A stretch of DNA of 64,000 bases from Tetrahymena thermophila SB210. Lineage: Eukaryota > Ciliophora > Oligohymenophorea > Hymenostomatida > Tetrahymenidae. The stretch's first letter is position 1; each line of letters opens with the position of its first letter. The notes under the pieces were generated by a model that saw nothing but the letters and a program-made list of their open reading frames with translations, ran no database searches and was not told the origin of the DNA. This document shows positions 46,891 through 59,405 of this stretch, in pieces. The position numbers and the translations under genes were made by a program. The stretch is from positions 248,001 through 312,000 of the forward strand of contig NW_002476178.1 of NCBI RefSeq assembly GCF_000189635.1. Reading direction: 5' to 3'.

Positions 46891-47567
46891 AATAAATGAG
46901 AATTAAAACAATACTTATTACTTAATTATAGACAATAAATACTAAAAATATCATATTGCTTGTGTGATATGATGAATATTTTATTTTACATATAAGAAAT
47001 TTAAGAGTTAATTAAATAAAGAGAAGTTTAAAGATAAGTCATATATTTATTTATGTATGCTTATATTTACATTGACAATTATCGAAAAGATATTTATAAG
47101 ATATTTATAAAAATTTATGAACATAATTTATGAAATTTATTATTATTTTGTTATTGTTATTATTATTATTTTTGTTGTTGTTGCTGCTATTAATTAGATT
47201 TAAACCAAATTATGTATGTTTAAGAAATGGAGAATTAGACTGTACTGTACTGTTTGTTGCTGCTTGAGGATTTTTATAAATAGAAACTTGAAAGTATGAG
47301 TAATCCTTAACTTGGCTTTACTTATTCATTGCATTTATCAAGTTTTATTGATTGATTTATTGCAATAACAAAATGAATGAGTCTAAGATTTTATATACTT
47401 GATAAGATTTATTTATTTAATAATTAATTAGTTATGATTTAAATATAATTTAAAATTATTCTAAATTGGTTATATGTGTGTGTGATTTTAATTTCTTGGT
47501 TTTGATTTATTCATTTTAAATTAATTAATGTGATTAAATACTTTTTTTTCAGTTTATTAAATTAATG
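46891..47567. other. Convergent 3' intergenic region with trinucleotide repeat
   Basis: Between the stops of the kinase-like gene and the FAM13-like gene. A TTA/TTG trinucleotide repeat at about 47140-47195 would read poly-Asn/Gln on the minus strand, inside a 77-codon ORF starting at 47329. I do not call it a gene because such ORFs arise from the repeat. Confidence 0.5.
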
Positions 47568-49526
47568 TCAAACAAGTGGTTACTATTGTAACATTTATTC
47601 TAACTTAATTATTTCTTTTTTGATATCTTTGTACTCCTTGTATTCATTTTCAACAGGTAAAATGTCTCTGTGGTATTTTATCTTTCTGTTGTGGGTGCGA
47701 TAAAAATCGTCTTAATAAACCTGAAGTTGCTCTCTTAGTTAAACTCTCTTTCTCTTCATCAAATTAATTTTTTGTTCTATCAATTTTTATTATTCTTTTA
47801 TTGTGGCATTATTACTATTATTGATTTGATTGTTGATTCCATTAAGCTATTAGAGAGATTATTAAGAGCCAAGATGCTGAATGAGACCGTTATTAAAATT
47901 CTCTTTCTGCTCCTATACTATATTCATTATGTCTTTATAAGAATTTTTGTCAATTATATCTTTGTTGCTTTTACGAACGTCTCTGTTTTGACTGATGCCA
48001 ACTCTCTACTATTAATTTGAAGCTTAAAGAATCTTAGAATTAACACCATTATTACCGGCATTGAGGCTAGTATTTAAGCTGTTTACATTTTGCTTATGAT
48101 TTGGATTATGGATGTCAAAGGAATCGTTATGGCTTGTTTAATGACTGTTGATTCCTAGTTAGATAGACGTTTGGGCTGATGAAGGAACTGAAGAAGAGAT
48201 TACATTCTAGTTATTAAGTTACTTTAAACCTTAATTGATAGATGTATTTTATTATTATGAAATGTGGATTGATGAGGTCTTATTTTCATTTTAGCCTTTA
48301 GATAAAGCCTACTTAAGTCCTTTGTAATATACATACAGAGGTCTCATAGGCTCTTTTTAATTACGAGTAGGTTAAACATTGAAATAGTTTTCAAATGCTT
48401 AGTCATACAGCTTTAATTCATTTTTTACTCTCTTTTTTTCTGTTTATAGCTATTCGTAGCTCATTTCTTTGATAAGTCTTTGAGTAATTCTTTAATTGTC
48501 TAATCCCAATCTCTTCATGGACTCTTCTAATTTCTTAGGAGCTTCAATTCTTATCCATTCCTCTTCTGGAGTAAGTTGACTATTCTCACCGATTTGATTT
48601 TTATTTTAGTTAGTGAAATTATTAATTAAAATACCATTTTATTTAGAATTAATGCCTGCTTATTAATGGTTTGAATTATTAGAAGCATTTTGCATTAAAT
48701 TATTTTATTGTAATATTTACTATTGTTAATATTGAAGGCCTTAGCTTCCTAAATTACCTTAGTGATATTAATTCTAATTCAAATGAGAATTAATATTATT
48801 ATTTGAATTTTATCCTAACAAATTGTTATTAATTTAACCATTAAAAAGATGTTAGTTATTTTACTATGGATATTGTTATTATGCACCACCGCCAACAAAG
48901 TTATTAACAAATTAGCCATGGCTAGTTCTAAGACTGTTTGTACTATCTCTAAATACATTTTGACTTGAATGAATCAATGATTCGTTAGTATTTGAGCTTT
49001 TGATGTTGTTGAAAGAAGTATTTAATGAAGAGTTTACTCCTCCTACACTTCCTCGCTGAATACTATCTTTGCTAATGTTAAGCTAGTTAGAACTTTAGTC
49101 TAGAAGAGAGCTCTAAATTGAAGAATTTAAAGACATTGATACTAATTTTTTATTTTCAATTCCTGTTGCGATCAATTAGTTTCCGTTTGCATTACCAAAG
49201 CTATTATTTGATTGCAAATTGGTTTACTAAGAAATTTGTTTACTAACTGGCTGTAATTACTTTAGTTGTTATGCTATTAAATTATGTGAAGGTTAATTAG
49301 TTTATAAAACTTTTAGCTAGGACTATATAGCTCCTGCAGACTCACCAGCCATTGGTTGTCCAGCATTCTAACTTTATCTAATTAAATTTTAATTTTTACC
49401 GTTGTTATTAAGATTAAACTGATTTCTCATCGTTGAACTTGAAGAAAAGATATTATATTTGTTGGAGTGGTTAAAAAAATCACCAACTGTTGTACTAAAT
49501 ATTTCATTTAAGATATCTAACTCCAT
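47568..49526 (-). CDS. Protein with two FAM13-like domains
   Basis: A single exon of 652 codons. Most of the protein is Asn/Gln/Ser-rich. Two charged helical blocks stand out. One (about residues 325-400) holds LIKEMSYEQLQTEKKRVKNE, then LKLYDQAFENYFNVQPTR and EPMRPLYVYYKGLKQAL. The other (about 585-650, at the C-terminus) holds RVQLREQLQVYQDDFYRTHN, then DILPVENEYKEYKDIKK. Both fit the C-terminal helical domain of FAM13 proteins, with the pattern E(K)xxLKxxLxxYxxxF...R...xPVxxxYxxYKxxK. FAM13A is linked to Rho-GAP and Wnt signalling in animals, but no RhoGAP domain is present here, so only the domain name transfers. Two copies in one protein is unusual. Function unknown. Confidence 0.75.
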
Positions 49527-51383
49527 TTTATTAAACTTAGATCAATTTTTAAATCCTTTTTTTTTTTGAGAATGAAATAATATCTGTATTTTTTGTTGTT
49601 AAAGGAATTAAAAAGTGCGTGTTTATTTATTTATTTCTTTTCTGTTTAATTTCCTCTATTTTTTCTATTTGATTTCAAAGAAATTTAATCGTTTAATCCT
49701 CAAAGTGAAAGATAATTCTTAACAATTAAATTATTTTTTCGAATTCAATTAAATAAATTCTTCATTTTCCTTTCTTTAGTTGCTTTACTAATAAATAATA
49801 AGACTTATTTATTGAAAAAAAAAACTTTACTTGCATAACTATCAAGTATTAGCCATGCCTTTATTTAGCTGAATAATTCTAAAATTTTTTCATTTTCATT
49901 TTGAAATTAAATAATTTGTTAAAGTTAATAAAGTTGTTAAAATTTTTTTCATTCAAAGTAATAGTGAGATTTTTAATCATTCATAAAATGTGTTTTCAAA
50001 TTTTTGTTGAGACTAGAATCTTTTATGATTTTTATAGTATTTAAAGGATTTAAAAAAATATTTTTTTTTAAACACAAAATTTGGTTAAAAACTATTTTAA
50101 AATTAATTTTACTCTTACATTTTAAATAATATGAATTTTTATCTTTTAAGATCTAATTTATACTAAATTATTAAATTCAAATTATTTAGACAAGGTGTTT
50201 TCTCTTTAAAATTTGCGATATTTAATTATTCAAAATTTAAATGGTAAGTAAGTTTCTGACATTAAAAAGTTCATTCAAAAAAATAAATATTCAACTAAGA
50301 AAATTAATAAACAAACTAAAATTTATATTCATTATTTACCATCAAATTTTGGATTTTTAGCAAATTAAATAAAAAATAATAAATATAGTTTTTTGCAAAT
50401 CTATTTTTATTTCAAATGAATACTATCAAATAAAAATAAATTTTTAAGTTGTTGAAAACTTGTAATTTATTTATTAATTTTGTTTTTTTTTTAAATTATT
50501 AAATTATTTTTTTAATTTCTTATAAGAATTAATTTACATTTATAATTTTGAATTCACAAAACTAAGTTTTTTTAATCTAAAAAATTTAAATAATTGAAAC
50601 TATAGTTTGATTTTTAGCTTCTACTTTTACAACAAAAGCCATTTAAAAACATAAATATTTATTTTTAAATAAATTCAAATATATGAAAACACTTTTGAAA
50701 TACTGAAATTGAATTAATTCTTATTTTTTATTTTTCATATATTTATTCTCCTTTATATCTATCATTCATTTGTTTTTAAATTAAATGAATTCATATTTAT
50801 ATTTAAAATTTAGAATTTTTTTTTCATTAATAATTAAACAACTAAAATGTATAATTTAAATATAAACATGATTAATATTTATATACTTTAATATTTATTT
50901 GACTCGATTAAATAAACTATATAACATTTTAAGTTAATAGTTTTCAAATACTATAAAAATAATAAAATGCAAATATGTTACTGAGATGATTTAGATTTAG
51001 AAAAAGAATTAGAAGTCAATATCATAAATATGCAAAATTTATATTTTGAATACATAAATAACCAATAATATTAATTTTATTATTAAATGCTGGAGAAATG
51101 CAATTATTTTTAAACTTTTAATTAAGAATTTGTAATTTAAAGCAATTTAGTGGCCTTATAGATATAATGATAATTAGTAAATATTTATATAAGCTAAGTG
51201 TTATTTCAATTGCTTATTTCTATTGTTTTATTCTGCACCAAAAGGTATTTATTAAGTATTGCCTACTAATATTCTCTTTACTAAATCAAATAACTTAATC
51301 CTAATTTATCTTGTTCATTTATATAATTATTGAAAGAAGTATTGAGCTACTCAACTATTTGTTAACTTGATCAATCAATCAAT
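49527..51383. other. Long AT-rich intergenic region
   Basis: About 1.86 kb upstream of the FAM13-like gene and downstream of PNO1, among the most AT-rich parts of the window, with many A or T runs of eight or more. I see no coding, RNA or repeat feature in it. Confidence 0.6.
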
Positions 51384-52431
51384 TCAAAACTTTTCTAAGT
51401 ATCTTTTAGCAATGAATTTAAGTTGAGAGTAAACTTTACCAGGTGGGCTACCCATAATCAAGGAGCAGATAGCTTCTCTAGCGCATTTTATATTACTGAA
51501 TGAACCTTTTATTTTAGTGATATTTTATTTAGTCTTTATTTCAAAAATTTTAATGCTAAAAATCATACCTAATATGTGAATCTTTTTATCAGCAACTACG
51601 ATTCTTGTTCTTGATGCATTCTCTATAGCAAACTTAGTTTTACCTTTTTCACCAGTAATTCTACCAATGGCACGAGACAAGTTATCACCACTTAAATTTT
51701 TAACTTTTATAATAAAAATTAAGTTAATTTTAAAAACGTTTTCAAAATTTTAAAAGTCCATCTTATATATAAAATTTTAAAGGACTCAGTGTTGAATAAA
51801 TAGGTAATAATATATTAATTACCATCCTTAACTTCAAAAGATTCAATATATAAATCATCTAATCTTAGTAAAGCAATAGCATCATTTAATTCGAAACCAA
51901 GCATGAAAGCCTTTAAGAAATCAGCAGTCTTTTGTACGGCAGAGGTTTCAGGTGTGTGTTCTGATGATTTAATTTCAACAGCTTTCTTTTTGGTGTTCAT
52001 TCTGATTTATAATTTCATATTTTCTACAACAGTAGTAACAATCTTTTCCCAACTTTATCTTAATGGAGTTAATCTGTGAGGAGGTACTGGAATTCTTCTC
52101 ATTTCACTCTTTTTAGCCTATTTTTTCATAATAAAATTGCTTTTAATAACCTTGCTTCAAAATGATGTGAAATAAAATTCTCAATTTAAACAGCATTCAA
52201 CTTTGTTTGTTGAAAATTAAATTTTTAACATTATTTATGTATTTATTCAGTATAGTAACTATTAATTATAAGTAAGTTAAAGATGATTACTGCTTCTTCA
52301 GGTTTTTCAAAATCAATATCTTTAGCGAACTCATCAATCTTTTCTAATACGATATCTTATTCATCTATCTTATCGAATTCTTGATCTATTTCTTCGTTTT
52401 AATCGAATTGAACTTCTTCTTGGTTATCCAT
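51384..52431 (-). CDS. PNO1: PNO1/DIM2, 40S ribosomal subunit assembly factor
   Basis: Four exons (52431-52291, 52150-51823, 51703-51569, 51505-51384), all in phase, give 241 residues. PNO1 is a KH-domain RNA-binding protein that works with the NOB1 nuclease in 18S rRNA 3'-end maturation, in the nucleolus and then the cytoplasm. Family marks are RRIPVPPHRLTPLRQSWEKI, QKTADFLKAFMLGFELNDAI, ALLRLDDLYIESFEVKDG, LSGDNLSRAIGRITGEKGKT (the KH GxxG-like turn), FAIENASRTRIVVADKKIHI, LG-SFSNIKCAREAICSLIMG and SPPGKVYSQLKFIAKRYLEKF. The Glu/Asp-rich first exon (~47 residues) is an acidic lead typical of the family. Length fits PNO1 (about 230-270). Confidence 0.97.
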
Positions 52432-53523
52432 TTGAGCTTGTATTTACTTTAATAAATAGTTGTTTGTTATTATTTATGTTTTTAATAAATATTCTTATAC
52501 TCAATCTTATCAAAATTATTACTATTTTTACTTTATCATATATTAGCCCTACCTTTATATTTATTAATTTTGAACTTTAATGGTTTTTTTTAATTATTTG
52601 ATGATGATAGAATCTTATAAATTTTTCTTTGCAAAATCTTAAATTTAACTTTTTGTTTTCATTTCATTCAATATGCTTATTCTTCATTCTGTGCTATATA
52701 ATTAATATATTTTATTTTATAGAAACCTTTAAAATTATTAGTTTGTTCATAAAATTTTAACTACATTTATTACTTAAATATTTTATATTATTTCAACTTT
52801 TGAACGCATTAAATCATCAACATCTATTTTAAAATGAACAAGTATACTCATTATTATATCAATGACAAAAATTACACTTTTGCCAATAATTGTATTTCTT
52901 ATATAAAATTGAGTCTATTTTTTGATGGTTTTCATAAATTATCTTTGATTTGAAATTTATATTAAATACATAAATAATTAATCAATCCTAAATAAATCTA
53001 AATATTTAAATTTTAAAACACTATTATTGATATATTTAATAAATTAAAAAATGTTTCATTTTATTACAACTATTTTCTTCCTCTTAAATTAAATAGAAGA
53101 TAATAAATAAATATTTTACTATTTATTTCATATTTATTTTTTTTATGTGATTTTTTTTTATTTTGATCAATTAAGTATTATAAAACTAAAGTGCTGAGTA
53201 GTTTGTTTGATTGAATTGAAAAATTATAAAATTATTTAATAAATTTAAAAATATAGAATAATTCTTTGAAATGAAAAATTTAAGAATTTAATAGTATAAA
53301 TATTCTAATAAAAGAGATGAGCATGAATAAATTTATATTATTTTATCACAAAATAGATAGTTCGTTTTCATTTACTTTAAAGCGGGTAAAAACATGTGAA
53401 GATTAAGTAAAATTTTGATACTTTAATTTAATATTTTTGTTTTTTTGATAGATATATTGATTTTAAGGAATAATATTTAATTGAAAGAATAAATAGAGAA
53501 ATAAAGAAAATCAAGCTTAACTT
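52432..53523. other. Divergent promoter region
   Basis: Shared upstream region of PNO1 (minus) and the MFS transporter (plus). A/T-rich; no conserved element or RNA gene recognised. Confidence 0.6.
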
Positions 53524-55098
53524 ATGAACAGCTCTGAAAACGAAAGTCTTAATCAGCAGGATTTAAGCGATGAAAACAAATAAGTTATGTTAGTAAACGA
53601 TATTATGGAAAAAAAAGTTGGTTTCGGATGGTTTTAGAAGAGATCTTTGCTAATATTGAGCTGTATAGATTTAAATGATGGCTGCGAATATATAATTATC
53701 TCAATAGTGTTACCTCTAATTAGAGAAGAGTGGAATAACAAATCTTTAGAATAAAATCCTCATTAACATAGTGATGTTATTAACTAAAACACTTTTAAGT
53801 GGCTTACAACGATTGTTTTTATTGGCATGTTTGCTGGTTCAATATTTACTGGATACTTCTCTGATAGGTACGGAAGAAAAAAAGTTATTATGGTTTGCTC
53901 TCTGCTTTACAGTATAGCTTGTTTTTATTCCTTATTAATTACTGAAATTTATGAAATTTTCATTCAAAGATTCTTACAAGGATTGATTTTTTCAGTTACA
54001 ATACCTTTATCAACAACCATGTTTACTGAAATTTCTCCAGTCAAATACAGAGGAATGGGAGTAATGTTCATTAATTTTGGAATTACAGTTGGTTTGTTAT
54101 TTGGTATATTGCTTAGCTGGATTATTCTTGAAGACATTAATCATGGAAAATGGAGGCTGCTGACAGCTGCTTAATTTATTCAAGGACTTGTTGTATTTGT
54201 AGGAACTTACTTATATCTTTTAGAATCTCCAAGATATTTAATGCTGAGTAATTAAGTTCAAGAAGGAGTTAATGTACTAAACTAAATGATATGCATCAAC
54301 AAGCAAATAGTTTAAGGAGATAGAGCTTCTTAGTAAGATAATAAGAATCTCAGCTAAGCACTTGTTATTCAAAATGAAAATCTAATTACTGATCAATAAC
54401 AAATTTAACTAATTAATTTAGCTAAAAATATTAATCACGATGCTGGAGAAAATCTAAATATGTTTGCATTCTTAAAAAAAATAGAATCACTCTTCAATGA
54501 AAAAAATAAAAGATTATCAATATTTCTTTCCTTACAATATCTTTTTACAGGTTTTATAGCATTTGGGTAAATTATTACAATCCCAATTATTTTCTAAGAG
54601 CAATCAAAGAAAAGTTTCTTAAGCTTATTTGTAAGTTTCTTAGGAGAAATACCTTCCTATTTAATATTTTATTTCATATTTAATCGTGAAGGTGCAACTC
54701 GCAAAAAATCTATGATAATTTCCTGGTTTGTGTCTGCTACATTTAATATTCTGTTTTATTTAAGGATTTATATGTCCTTCTCCTTATTTATTGTAAGAAT
54801 GTCTTAACGTTGCTGCTATATTTTGTAGTATTTGTACTGTAACGAGGCCTATAGTACTCATCTTAGAACTACAGGTTTAGGCCTTATGAATATGACAGCA
54901 AGAATAGGCTTAATAATTATGCCATTTATCGTATTAGAAATTGTGGCATACTCTCCCATTTCTAGTTTTCTTCTCTTTGGATTGCTATGCTACTTAATCT
55001 CATTTTTTTGTTATATGTTACCATTCGATACAGCAAAGATGAGATTAGATGAATAAAGTTTGCTTGTTTAATAAGATAAAAACGAAAACAAAATTTGA
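53524..55098 (+). CDS. Major facilitator superfamily transporter
   Basis: A single exon of 524 codons. The N-terminal ~45 residues are cytosolic and acidic. Then come about 12 hydrophobic segments split by a large hydrophilic loop after TM6 (about residues 245-325). MFS motif A (GYFSDRYGRKKV) sits between TM2 and TM3, at about residues 108-119. TM1 carries DLNDGCEY, like the D..E/D signature of the SV2/organic-cation and sugar-porter branch. FIQRFLQGLIFS and SPVKYRGMG between TM4 and TM6 fit motifs of the same branch, and YSTHLRTTGLG fits the later R(x)TG motif. It probably carries a small organic solute across the plasma membrane or a vesicle membrane by coupling to an ion gradient; the substrate cannot be read from sequence. 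Confidence 0.9.
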
Positions 55099-55465
55099 AT
55101 GATAGATATTTATTAAATTTGAATTTTATGAAAGAAAATTATTAATGCTTAAAAAATAAATTTATATAACTTATTTTTTTGAAGTAATATTTAAGCAAGT
55201 AGATTTTTTATTGTTAATAAAATTTTTATAATATTATTTTATTCAATTAAGAGTATTTAAATGTATTAATTAATAAATAATATTAATACTAAACAATAAA
55301 TAACAAACACTTTTTGTAAAAAGTAATTCTTAAAAAAATTATTAATTTGATAAAAAATTGAATGATCAAGAGACTTTCATAAAGTTATATATAGCAATAA
55401 ACATTATATTTCAGTTTGCAATTAAAACTAGCATTTAAGTAAAAAAACAAATTTTTGAAAAAGAT
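55099..55465. other. Short AT-rich intergenic region
   Basis: Between two plus-strand genes; 3' UTR of the transporter and leader of the next gene. Nothing recognised. Confidence 0.6.
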
Positions 55466-56650
55466 ATGAGATCATCAACGACATCCTTAAATGGAAATAT
55501 AGACAATATGGTTATGAACAGATTTTCTACTTAAAATATTTTACCAAAAACAAAAAATACACAGACTAAGCATGCAGAAGAAATTAACTTTAACTATACT
55601 CCTAATAGCTAAGATGTTAATAAAAATAATTTAAAGATACTAAAAAATAAAAGAGCTATTGAGCAAATAACAAAGAATAAATCAAATGATGACAGAAAAA
55701 GACTTTCAAAATTTGAAGGGGAGAACTTACATCCTTCAAGCGAAATTCACTCTAAAAAAGCAATGGTTCAATATGAAAGCACAAGTAAAAATTACAATAA
55801 CGAAGAACTCTAAGCATTCAATCCAACTATGCCAATTAGAGGTTCTTATAGGATAATGAATGAAAATACACTACCTCAAATTCCCCCTAAGCAAAGAGGC
55901 TCGCAACAAGATATTTAAAAAAAAAAATCAAAAAAGGTTACTATTAATACTGATGATGTTAAAATTTAACATATATAAAAAGAAAATATTTTAAATATTT
56001 CAAGCAAACAAACACAAGAAAAGTTAACTGATAAAAAAAACATATCAGATATTAGCAATGATATATAAAGTAGTAATTTTTATTAAAATATGGAAACCAA
56101 TGCTGAAAAATAGTCAAGGATAGATGGCCAGGTAAAGAGATACATGGAGAAAATAGGGCTTAAGAAAAAAGATAAATTTCCTGTATTTTATACTTTAGAT
56201 GAAAATGGAAACGAGGTAAAGACGAGCCTTTCAAATCCTTAAATGTATTAAAAATTCACCAATCAATAATAACCCTACCTTTTGCAATAAAAGAATAATA
56301 CTATCAGCCAAAAGCAGACTAACCATATGAATGAAACAAAATAAAAAAAACTCAGCAGAGCTGGTTAATCTGAAGATAAATTACCAACATAAAATGAAAA
56401 TTTGGACGATATCATTAAAATATGCTCAGAATTTTAAAAAACTATTTCAAATTTCGACAAAAAGAACTAAAAAAGTGCAAGAAGGAATTAAAATGAATTT
56501 AGAAAATTAAGTAACCACATGAAATAAATAGACATTTAAAATTTAATAATTTAAGAATCTGATGACCCTGCTCTTTAGCCATACTTTTAAAACTTAAAAT
56601 AATCTGGTAGAATTAAAGAGCCAAGGATTAAAGATTTATTAGACTCTTGA
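55466..56650 (+). CDS. Hypothetical disordered basic protein
   Basis: A single exon of 394 codons ending at TGA. Rich in Lys, Asn, Gln and Ser, with no membrane segment. A more conserved-looking part lies near residues 220-265: KRYMEKIGLKKKDKFPVFYT, then LDENGNEVKTSLSN. Other marks are a Pro stretch (TLPQIPPKQRG) and a C-terminal motif region (DPALQPYFQNLKQSGRIKEP). Composition suggests an intrinsically disordered binding protein. No family recognised. The start is the first ATG in the frame after an A-rich leader. Confidence 0.75.
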
Positions 56651-57676
56651 AGACATCATTTTAAAAGAAAAAAATCATTAACAATAAAGTATGTATGTAT
56701 ATTATGAACTATAAAAATAAAAATAGTAACTTAAATTATTGACTCAAAAAGTAGTAAACTAGTTACCTACCTACCTATCTATCTGAATTTATTAATAAAT
56801 TAAATAATTTCTCTCTTTTTAATTTTATTTATAGTATAAAAATAATTAATAATATAAAAAACTTTACCATATTTTTTAGATAGTCAATTTCTTTTTAAAT
56901 TTAAGGAATTTTATTTATTCATGAAATAACGAAATATGGAAAAAAAATATAGCAAATACTTTTTTTACATATCATTAATTATTTTAATTATATCATTAAA
57001 GCAAACGACTTGTATTCTATACATACTTTGTATACTTTATTAGTAGTTTTTCAAATTTATTTCTAATCTTCATTTCAAAAATAAATTGAATATTCTGTAT
57101 TATACATTCCCTAAATATATAAATAAATTATTAAAGTTATGATATTCTTAAAAATAAGAAGAAATATTCCCACAATATACTAGTTTGTTTTTAAAACCTA
57201 TTTTAAGTATAAATTTTATAAATTCTAAAGATTAGAAACAAAATCTAAATATTTATGATAATATAAAAAATAATTAAATTAGATTTGTTAGTATTTAAAC
57301 TGAATTATTTTAAAAATGTGTTCTTCAGTTTATTTGTGTTGCTCAGTATTAAAAAATAAGATTTAAATGTAATTTGATTTATAAAAGATATCAATTAAAA
57401 TAATAAAATGATAATAAAAACTATAATACATACATACATAAAATAAATTTATAGCCAAGTAATTAATAATAAATTTATGATAGTAAAATAAACTAATATA
57501 TATTTATTGAAGGTATTAAAACTACAATGAATATATTTTTCAAAGATAATATTATTATTTTATTTATATTTTTTTATCATTTTTTTAGAGATTTATTAAT
57601 AAATTCCCTGTAAATTTATTTTAGTCTTTTTTTATATTTAATATTATCAACTTAAATTTATTTTTTAACATTTAAT
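56651..57676. other. Convergent 3' intergenic region
   Basis: Between the stops of the 55466 and 57677 genes. Has a CCTA/CTAT tetranucleotide run near 56765-56785 and a CATA run near 57430; otherwise featureless A/T-rich DNA. Confidence 0.55.
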
Positions 57677-58483
57677 TCAAGAAATGCTTTCTATAAATTT
57701 TTAGAAATCTTCGATTTGCAGAGTATCATTGTTTTTAGTCATAATATTTTGGTCAAATTGATATTCATAATCATCATTAAAACATTAGAACTCGATCGAA
57801 TTTGTTTAGTAATTATGTTTAATGTTTTGCAACTCTAAAAATTTTAAATTTTCATCATCATCACACTGAAAATGAAATCCATTATTGCAAATTATAACAA
57901 ATCTCTTTAAAATGTAGTTAACATTGCTATTTCTTAAACTTTCTTCATTTTCTTCTTCTGATTAAAATGTGATAACTTTAATATATTATTATTCCAATTT
58001 AATATTTTAACCATCTTCTTCTGGTTAGATTATTTTTTAAAATAATTAATATTCTTAACCTATTTTAAAAAATGCTGATATTTCGATTACATTATTATTT
58101 TTTTTCAATATAGCTTCTTTCATGAATTCATAATCACCGCTTTCTAGTTTATAATTTTAAATTTCATTCTATTGAGATTAATCTTTTTCTTATTGTTCCT
58201 CATAAATATCATTCTCAATTTCGTTTTATGTTTCATGGTTCTCATTATTTTCTTAAATATCGTTTTCATTATTCTACATTTATGCATTTTAAGCGGTAGT
58301 ATTTTAAATCTCTATAGTTTGCATGTAATCATCATGTTCTTTGTTTTGGTTATCAGAATTTTAAAAATCACCATAGTTGTTGTTATTGCTTGAAAAGTTT
58401 GGTTTACTTTAGGTTTAACTTTTAAATTAATAATCTATCTTTTGTTCTTATTCACTATTAAATTCTTTAAAAAAATCACTCAT
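57677..58483 (-). CDS. Hypothetical acidic protein
   Basis: A single exon of 268 codons. Residues 1 to about 130 are Gln/Asn/Glu-rich and disordered-looking. From about residue 135 the protein seems folded, with alternating hydrophobic strands (NVIEISAFFKIGQEYQLFQK, QYIKVITFQSEEENEES, YILKRFVIICNNGFHFQCDD) and acidic turns, which would suit a small beta-rich domain. No family was recognised. The strong net negative charge contrasts with the basic neighbour at 55466. Confidence 0.75.
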
Positions 58484-59405
58484 TTTAATATTTTTTTGAG
58501 ATTGTTAAAGATTTGGAGTTTATTAATTTATTAATTTTTTACAATTAGATTTGAATCTAAGAGTATTTGTTTGTTTAATAAATTAAAAATATTTTATTCA
58601 CTAAATTAATTTGAGTAATAATCTATCTATTTTGTCTTCTAAAATATAAATATAATATGGTAATTCAAAAATATTGGAACCTTGTTTTTCTTCATTATAA
58701 TTTTATATTTTTCCAGCATTTATTGCTTTCATTTTTTAATTGTTATTAAAAAAATGTTAAATTATTTACAATTCTATCTATACATATAATTTATCTTAAA
58801 ATTTATACAAAAAATTAATAAAAAAAAATAATTAAAAAATGTATTAAAAACATGTAAATTCAAATACTTTGAAGATGTTCATGTTAAAATTTAAATATAT
58901 AAAAATAAGGTATAAAATTATTTTAGCAAAGCTTAATTTAGCAGATTTAAATATATTAGTCAAATTTTATGATCTGCACTTTATCATTATATAAAAAAAA
59001 TATTAATTACTTTGAAAAGACAGACCATGTATGTGAAATCAACAGCTCAAAAATTTTCACCTCTAAACAATTTCATTTATACCTTTAAATTTGTTTAGGT
59101 TAGGATTGGAAAGCTGAGTGGATTAATTTTAATAAGAAATTAAGATTGGTATATGAAAGTACTAATATCTTTTAGCATTATATCCATAAAAATTTATAGA
59201 AGAGAAAGATAGTGTTTACTGATGTTATGATTAGTATTAATTTCTATCATTCATTAATTAATTAACTTTAACAATGCTTTACTTGATAAAATAAAAATAA
59301 TTCAATCAATTAAACAAAAAAAGCTATTATTTTGATTAACAAAATTTTTGATATTATCGAGTGGTTTATTCAAAATTGAAGTAAAACAACTTAAAGCAAT
59401 AATAG
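58484..59405. other. Divergent upstream region
   Basis: Upstream of both the 57677 gene (minus) and the 59406 gene (plus). A 44-codon minus-strand ORF at 58598-58732 (MKAINAGKIQNYNEEK...) has a protein-like feel but no support. No RNA gene seen. Confidence 0.5.

Noticed and set aside
47099-47329. Minus-strand ORF of about 77 codons with poly-Asn
   Set aside because: Built on a TTA/TTG trinucleotide repeat in a convergent 3' region; no supporting signal. A transcript would revive it.
53827-55056. Two separate short transporter ORFs
   Set aside because: They are pieces of one MFS gene (53524-55098) split only if TAA/TAG are wrongly read as stops.
58598-58732. Minus-strand 44-codon ORF with protein-like composition
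   Set aside because: ORFs of this length are expected by chance when TGA is the only stop; no homology or splice support.
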